A stretch of 15,272 nt of DNA from Candidatus Moraniibacteriota bacterium (GTDB taxonomy: Bacteria; Patescibacteriota; Minisyncoccia; Moranbacterales; UBA2206), in assembly GCA_023261605.1 (NCBI GenBank), contig JAHFOP010000014.1, positions 1-15,272 of the forward strand, read 5' to 3'. The notes below the pieces were generated by a model. The model worked only from the letters and a program-made list of their open reading frames with translations, was not told where the DNA came from and made no database searches. Of the stretch, positions 12,404 through 15,272 are shown piece by piece (the first letter of the stretch is position 1; every line of letters begins with the position of its first letter). The translations under genes and the position numbers were made by a program.

Positions 12404-14188
12404 CTAACTTTCCCTTTTCCCATGCAAAAGCATGTCCATGGCTTGCTTCATTGAACCGGCATGGGTGACGCGACCAGCATTGACAAAGAAAATATCATCA
12501 GCGTTTTCAATGGTATTCAAGCGGTGCGCAATAATGACTTTGGTTGTTTTTTCCGGTAGGTTTTGAATAATTTCTTCCAAGATCTGTTCCGTGACCGTGT
12601 CAATGTTGGCTGTGGCTTCGTCCAGAATCAAAATGTCAGGTCGGCGCAAAACCGCTCGAATAAAGGCGATCAATTGTTTTTGCCCAAGGCTGATGGCATC
12701 ACTATCAGAAACAATTTTTGTTTCCAGTCCATCCGAAAAACGTTCCAGCAGTTTTGTTAGATGTGCCTCCTTCAAAATGCGTGTCAGTTCAACATTTGTG
12801 CATCCCGCGCAGTCTTCATTGCTATACAAAATATTTTCCCGCACCGTGCCATTGAACAAAAATGGTTCTTGCAAAATGAAGCCAACTTTTCTCACTCGCT
12901 CAGCACTAGCATAATAACGGATATCTCGACCATTCAAATAGATTATCCCTTCAGTCGGATCATACAGTCGTGCCATGAGTGAAGCAGTGGTGGTTTTGCC
13001 CCCGCCAGTTGGTCCAACCAAAGCATACGTTTTGCCTTTTTCCAATTGAAAACTCACCTCTTGCAAAACATCACTTCTACCTTCAGTGTAGTGGAAAGAG
13101 ACATTTTTAAATTCCAAGACAAATTTTTGATCTGAAAAAGTTTCCCCTGTATTTTCTTTTTCAGTTAAAATTTTCATGTCGGTTTCCATATCTAAAACTT
13201 CTGAAATACGATCAAGTCCTGCCAATGCCAACTGCAATGAAGACCAAACTGCAGCGAGCTGTCGCAAAGGATTGTAAAAATTATTTACATACAACAAAAA
13301 CCCAATGAGGAGTCCCACGGTAAAATGGTTTTGGCCTATAAGCACAATTCCGTAGGCCAAAACCAGAAGTTGAGCCAAGGAAGAGACGAGGACATAGATT
13401 GGGTTGAAAATATTACTGGCAATGCCGGCCGTCACTGAAGAGGAATAATTCGCCTGATTGGCTTCTTTGAATTTATCTCGAAAATAATCCAAACGATTAA
13501 AGGCTACAATCACTTTAAAGTTATCGATACTTTCTTGGATTTCCCCGCTCATGCCGCCCAAAGCACGCAAACTCTTGAGACTGGTGCGTTTGACCCACGG
13601 CGAAAGCAGTTGTGTCGCAATAAGTGCCAAGGCAGCGGGAATAAGCGCCACTAAGCCAAGTTTAAAATTGATGAATAGAATAAAAACCGCCGTGCTTAAA
13701 ATTAGAATAATGTTGCTGACAAATTGCATCAGAGCTTGCGAAAAAAATTGATTGAGCTTGTCTGTATCATTGTTGATGCGCGAAATCAAGTCCCCCGCTT
13801 TGTTCTGATTAAAAAAGGCTACCGGCAATTCTTGAAGTTTGTTGAATATTTTTTCTCGCAAATTGAAAAGCAGACGACGACCCACGCTCCCCATTGTGAC
13901 AATCTGCACATAATTGGCAATCACACCAAAAATAAAGACCACCACTAAAATCCCCGAAAACGAAAGTACTCCGTGAAAATCTTTATCCGTAATAAATTCG
14001 TCCACGATCCGGGCAATAATAATCGGTGCCAAAAGCGAAGTTCCAGCAATCACCAAAATAGCGACGATCGCAATTGACACCGCACGTTTTTCTGCGGCCA
14101 TCAAAGGCAACAGTCGTCGCCAAGCAGTCTTGAGAACGCCCTTCTTTTTTTCTTTTTCAATGTCAGTTTTAGTTAGTGAATAATTCAT
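12404..14188 (-). CDS. ABC exporter half, heterodimer partner with degenerate signature motif
   Basis: A 594-residue half-exporter, membrane domain (about 30-320, six helices) then ATPase. Walker A GPTGGGKT (392-399), Q-loop LQEP, signature ISLGQKQ (499-505) in place of LSGGQRQ, Walker B ILILDEA (519-525) with Glu524 intact, and H-loop His555 in IIAHRLNT. The catalytic residues are present but the signature is degenerate. The partner upstream shows the opposite pattern, so the two make one consensus and one degenerate ATP site, as in TM287/288-type exporters. A CAGC pair (460-463) sits in a loop before the signature. ATG 14186-14188 is chosen, 22 bp after the partner's stop; an in-frame ATG at 14257 would add 23 polar residues overlapping the partner by 47 bases. 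Substrate unknown. Confidence 0.92.
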   Translation of the reverse strand: MNYSLTKTDIEKEKKKGVLKTAWRRLLPLMAAEKRAVSIAIVAILVIAGTSLLAPIIIARIVDEFITDKDFHGVLSFSGILVVVFIFGVIANYVQIVTMGSVGRRLLFNLREKIFNKLQELPVAFFNQNKAGDLISRINNDTDKLNQFFSQALMQFVSNIILILSTAVFILFINFKLGLVALIPAALALIATQLLSPWVKRTSLKSLRALGGMSGEIQESIDNFKVIVAFNRLDYFRDKFKEANQANYSSSVTAGIASNIFNPIYVLVSSLAQLLVLAYGIVLIGQNHFTVGLLIGFLLYVNNFYNPLRQLAAVWSSLQLALAGLDRISEVLDMETDMKILTEKENTGETFSDQKFVLEFKNVSFHYTEGRSDVLQEVSFQLEKGKTYALVGPTGGGKTTTASLMARLYDPTEGIIYLNGRDIRYYASAERVRKVGFILQEPFLFNGTVRENILYSNEDCAGCTNVELTRILKEAHLTKLLERFSDGLETKIVSDSDAISLGQKQLIAFIRAVLRRPDILILDEATANIDTVTEQILEEIIQNLPEKTTKVIIAHRLNTIENADDIFFVNAGRVTHAGSMKQAMDMLLHGKRES

Positions 14189-14210
14189 TGTTGATTTTAA
14201 GTTTAAACTT

Positions 14211-15272
14211 TTACTCGTACTGGCTGGTGCTCCGCTGTGACTGAAAAATTTGCACATATTCCGGCGACGTTTTCAGTAATTCTTCATGCGTACCTTTGGC
14301 CAAAAGTTCTCCTTCCATCAAAAGAATGATTTGATCATAATGCTCAATGGAAGAAATTTTTTGCGTCACGGAAAGCAGCGTCAAATCTGGATAATTTTGG
14401 GAAATGTTGTCCAGAATTTTCTTTTCAGTATTGGTGTCAACCCGCGCTGTGAAATCATCCAGAAGTAAAACCCTTGGATTGAGTGCCAAGGCTCGTGCCA
14501 GCATTATGCGTTGACGCTGCCCACCCGAAAGACTAGTGCCTCTTTCTGAAACAATCGCTTTCAATTTTTTGGGCAAACTTTGCACGTAGTCGGCCAGCTC
14601 CGCGTTCACAATTGCTTTTTCCAAATCTGCATCTTTCACTGTGTTGCTGAAGGCAATGTTTTCCTTGAGGCTCAGATTGAAAACAACGCTATCTTGAAAA
14701 ACAAAACCGATTTGACTGTGCAAACTTTCCTTGTCATAGGCGCTGATGTCCCGTCCGTCAAAAAAAATCTCACCTTCGGTTGGCGCTAAAAGCCCCGTGA
14801 GCAAATAGAGCAGCTGTGTTTTTCCAGCCGCAGTCGGACCAATAATGGCCGTTTTTGATCCCGCCGGTACAGTGAAGGAAATGTTTTTTAAGGCAAATTT
14901 ATCTCCGAATTTAACTGTCACATTTTTCACCTCCACGTTTCCCTTGAGATCCATTTTCAGTCCACCAGTCTTTTTTTCCACTGGCGCATCCAACACTTGC
15001 AAAATACGCATATAGGAGGCTTGTGCCTGCGCGATAATATTGCTAATGAAACCTAAAATAATAATCGGGAAAATTAGAATGGCCAAATAAGTGTTGAAAG
15101 CAGTGAAATTTCCCAGCGACATTGCGCCTGTAATCACAAAATGTCCGCCTAGAACAACAATGATCAGCGTGGCAATGTTAGTCAGCAAGGTAATGATTGG
15201 AATAAGCGTCGAAAAAAGTGCCAGAATTTCCAAACTGATGTTTTTTGCTTCCAGGTTAGCTGCTAGAAATTT
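14211..15272 (-). CDS. ABC exporter half, heterodimer partner with degenerate catalytic residues (N-terminus outside window)
   Basis: The frame stays open to the window end, so only the last 353 codons are seen: the final membrane helices (near 14990-15220) and the full ATPase domain. Walker A is IGPTAAGKTQ and the signature is an intact LSGGQRQR. The Walker B is VLLLDDF, with Asp (codon 14454-14456) where the catalytic Glu should be. The H-loop reads SVTQKISS, with Gln (14361-14363) in place of His. These two changes would disable hydrolysis at its own Walker site. Its good signature should complete the active site with the Walker motifs of the downstream gene. It ends 22 bp before that gene, so the pair is co-transcribed. 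Substrate unknown. Confidence 0.9.
   Translation of the reverse strand, partial: KFLAANLEAKNISLEILALFSTLIPIITLLTNIATLIIVVLGGHFVITGAMSLGNFTAFNTYLAILIFPIIILGFISNIIAQAQASYMRILQVLDAPVEKKTGGLKMDLKGNVEVKNVTVKFGDKFALKNISFTVPAGSKTAIIGPTAAGKTQLLYLLTGLLAPTEGEIFFDGRDISAYDKESLHSQIGFVFQDSVVFNLSLKENIAFSNTVKDADLEKAIVNAELADYVQSLPKKLKAIVSERGTSLSGGQRQRIMLARALALNPRVLLLDDFTARVDTNTEKKILDNISQNYPDLTLLSVTQKISSIEHYDQIILLMEGELLAKGTHEELLKTSPEYVQIFQSQRSTSQYE

Noticed and set aside
14199..14210. Perfect 12-bp palindrome AAGTTTAAACTT between the two ABC half-exporters
   Set aside because: It is short and A/T-only apart from one G/C pair, in an A/T-rich gap; chance is a sufficient explanation.
14189..14257. ATG at 14257 as start of the second ABC half-exporter
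   Set aside because: It would overlap the upstream gene by 47 bases and add a polar, low-complexity N-terminus. ATG 14188 lies 22 bp after the upstream stop and gives a normal length.
15231..15233. TTG at 15233 as start of the last ABC gene
   Set aside because: The frame is open through the 13 further codons to the window end and the membrane domain is clearly incomplete, so the gene is partial.

Overview
The window looks like a chromosomal fragment from a small-genome bacterium, most likely a member of the Candidate Phyla Radiation (Patescibacteria, Parcubacteria-like). This is an inference. It rests on compact AT-rich coding, enzymes split into single-domain proteins, very short or overlapping gene junctions, almost no Shine-Dalgarno sequences, and a partial set of biosynthetic genes. 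TAA, TAG and TGA all act as stops, so the standard bacterial code fits. No rRNA, tRNA, CRISPR array, insertion sequence or phage gene was seen.

Layout. (1) Positions 1-8378 are one minus-strand run. In transcription order it holds a canonical ABC exporter, a stand-alone riboflavin kinase, riboflavin synthase (ribE), lumazine synthase (ribH), a YdjC/ChbG-type deacetylase, a stand-alone PEP-synthase-type ATP-binding domain protein, a divergent coiled-coil histidine-phosphatase protein, a protein ending in a PEP-utilising phosphohistidine (swivelling) domain, and the start of a probable paralogue of that last protein that leaves the window at base 1. (2) Positions 8480-9775 are a plus-strand island. 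It holds a small membrane protein with a consensus promoter placed so that its mRNA would be leaderless, a YtxH-like small membrane protein, a terminator, an unrecognised 113-residue protein with the only strong Shine-Dalgarno in the window, and a second terminator. (3) Positions 9800-15272 are a second minus-strand run. In transcription order it holds two ABC half-exporters forming a heterodimer with complementary degenerate ATP sites (the first runs off the window end), a P-loop kinase, a Nudix hydrolase, a membrane-anchored molybdopterin oxidoreductase overlapping the Nudix gene by ATGA, and a flavodoxin.

How the genes may work together. RibH, RibE and riboflavin kinase would convert the late riboflavin precursors to FMN, and a flavodoxin in the same window could use it. 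The molybdopterin protein joins three membrane helices carrying two histidines to a sulfite-oxidase/MsrP-type domain, and it sits directly upstream of the flavodoxin. A short redox chain is therefore possible. The most unusual part is 1-4274: the ATP-binding and His-carrying domains of a PEP-synthase/rifampin-phosphotransferase-type enzyme are separate proteins, a histidine-phosphatase-fold protein lies between them, and no PEP/pyruvate-binding TIM barrel is visible. A modular phosphohistidine relay is a hypothesis worth testing. A 26-bp perfect palindrome before the flavodoxin, and a near copy of its core before the kinase, may be operators.
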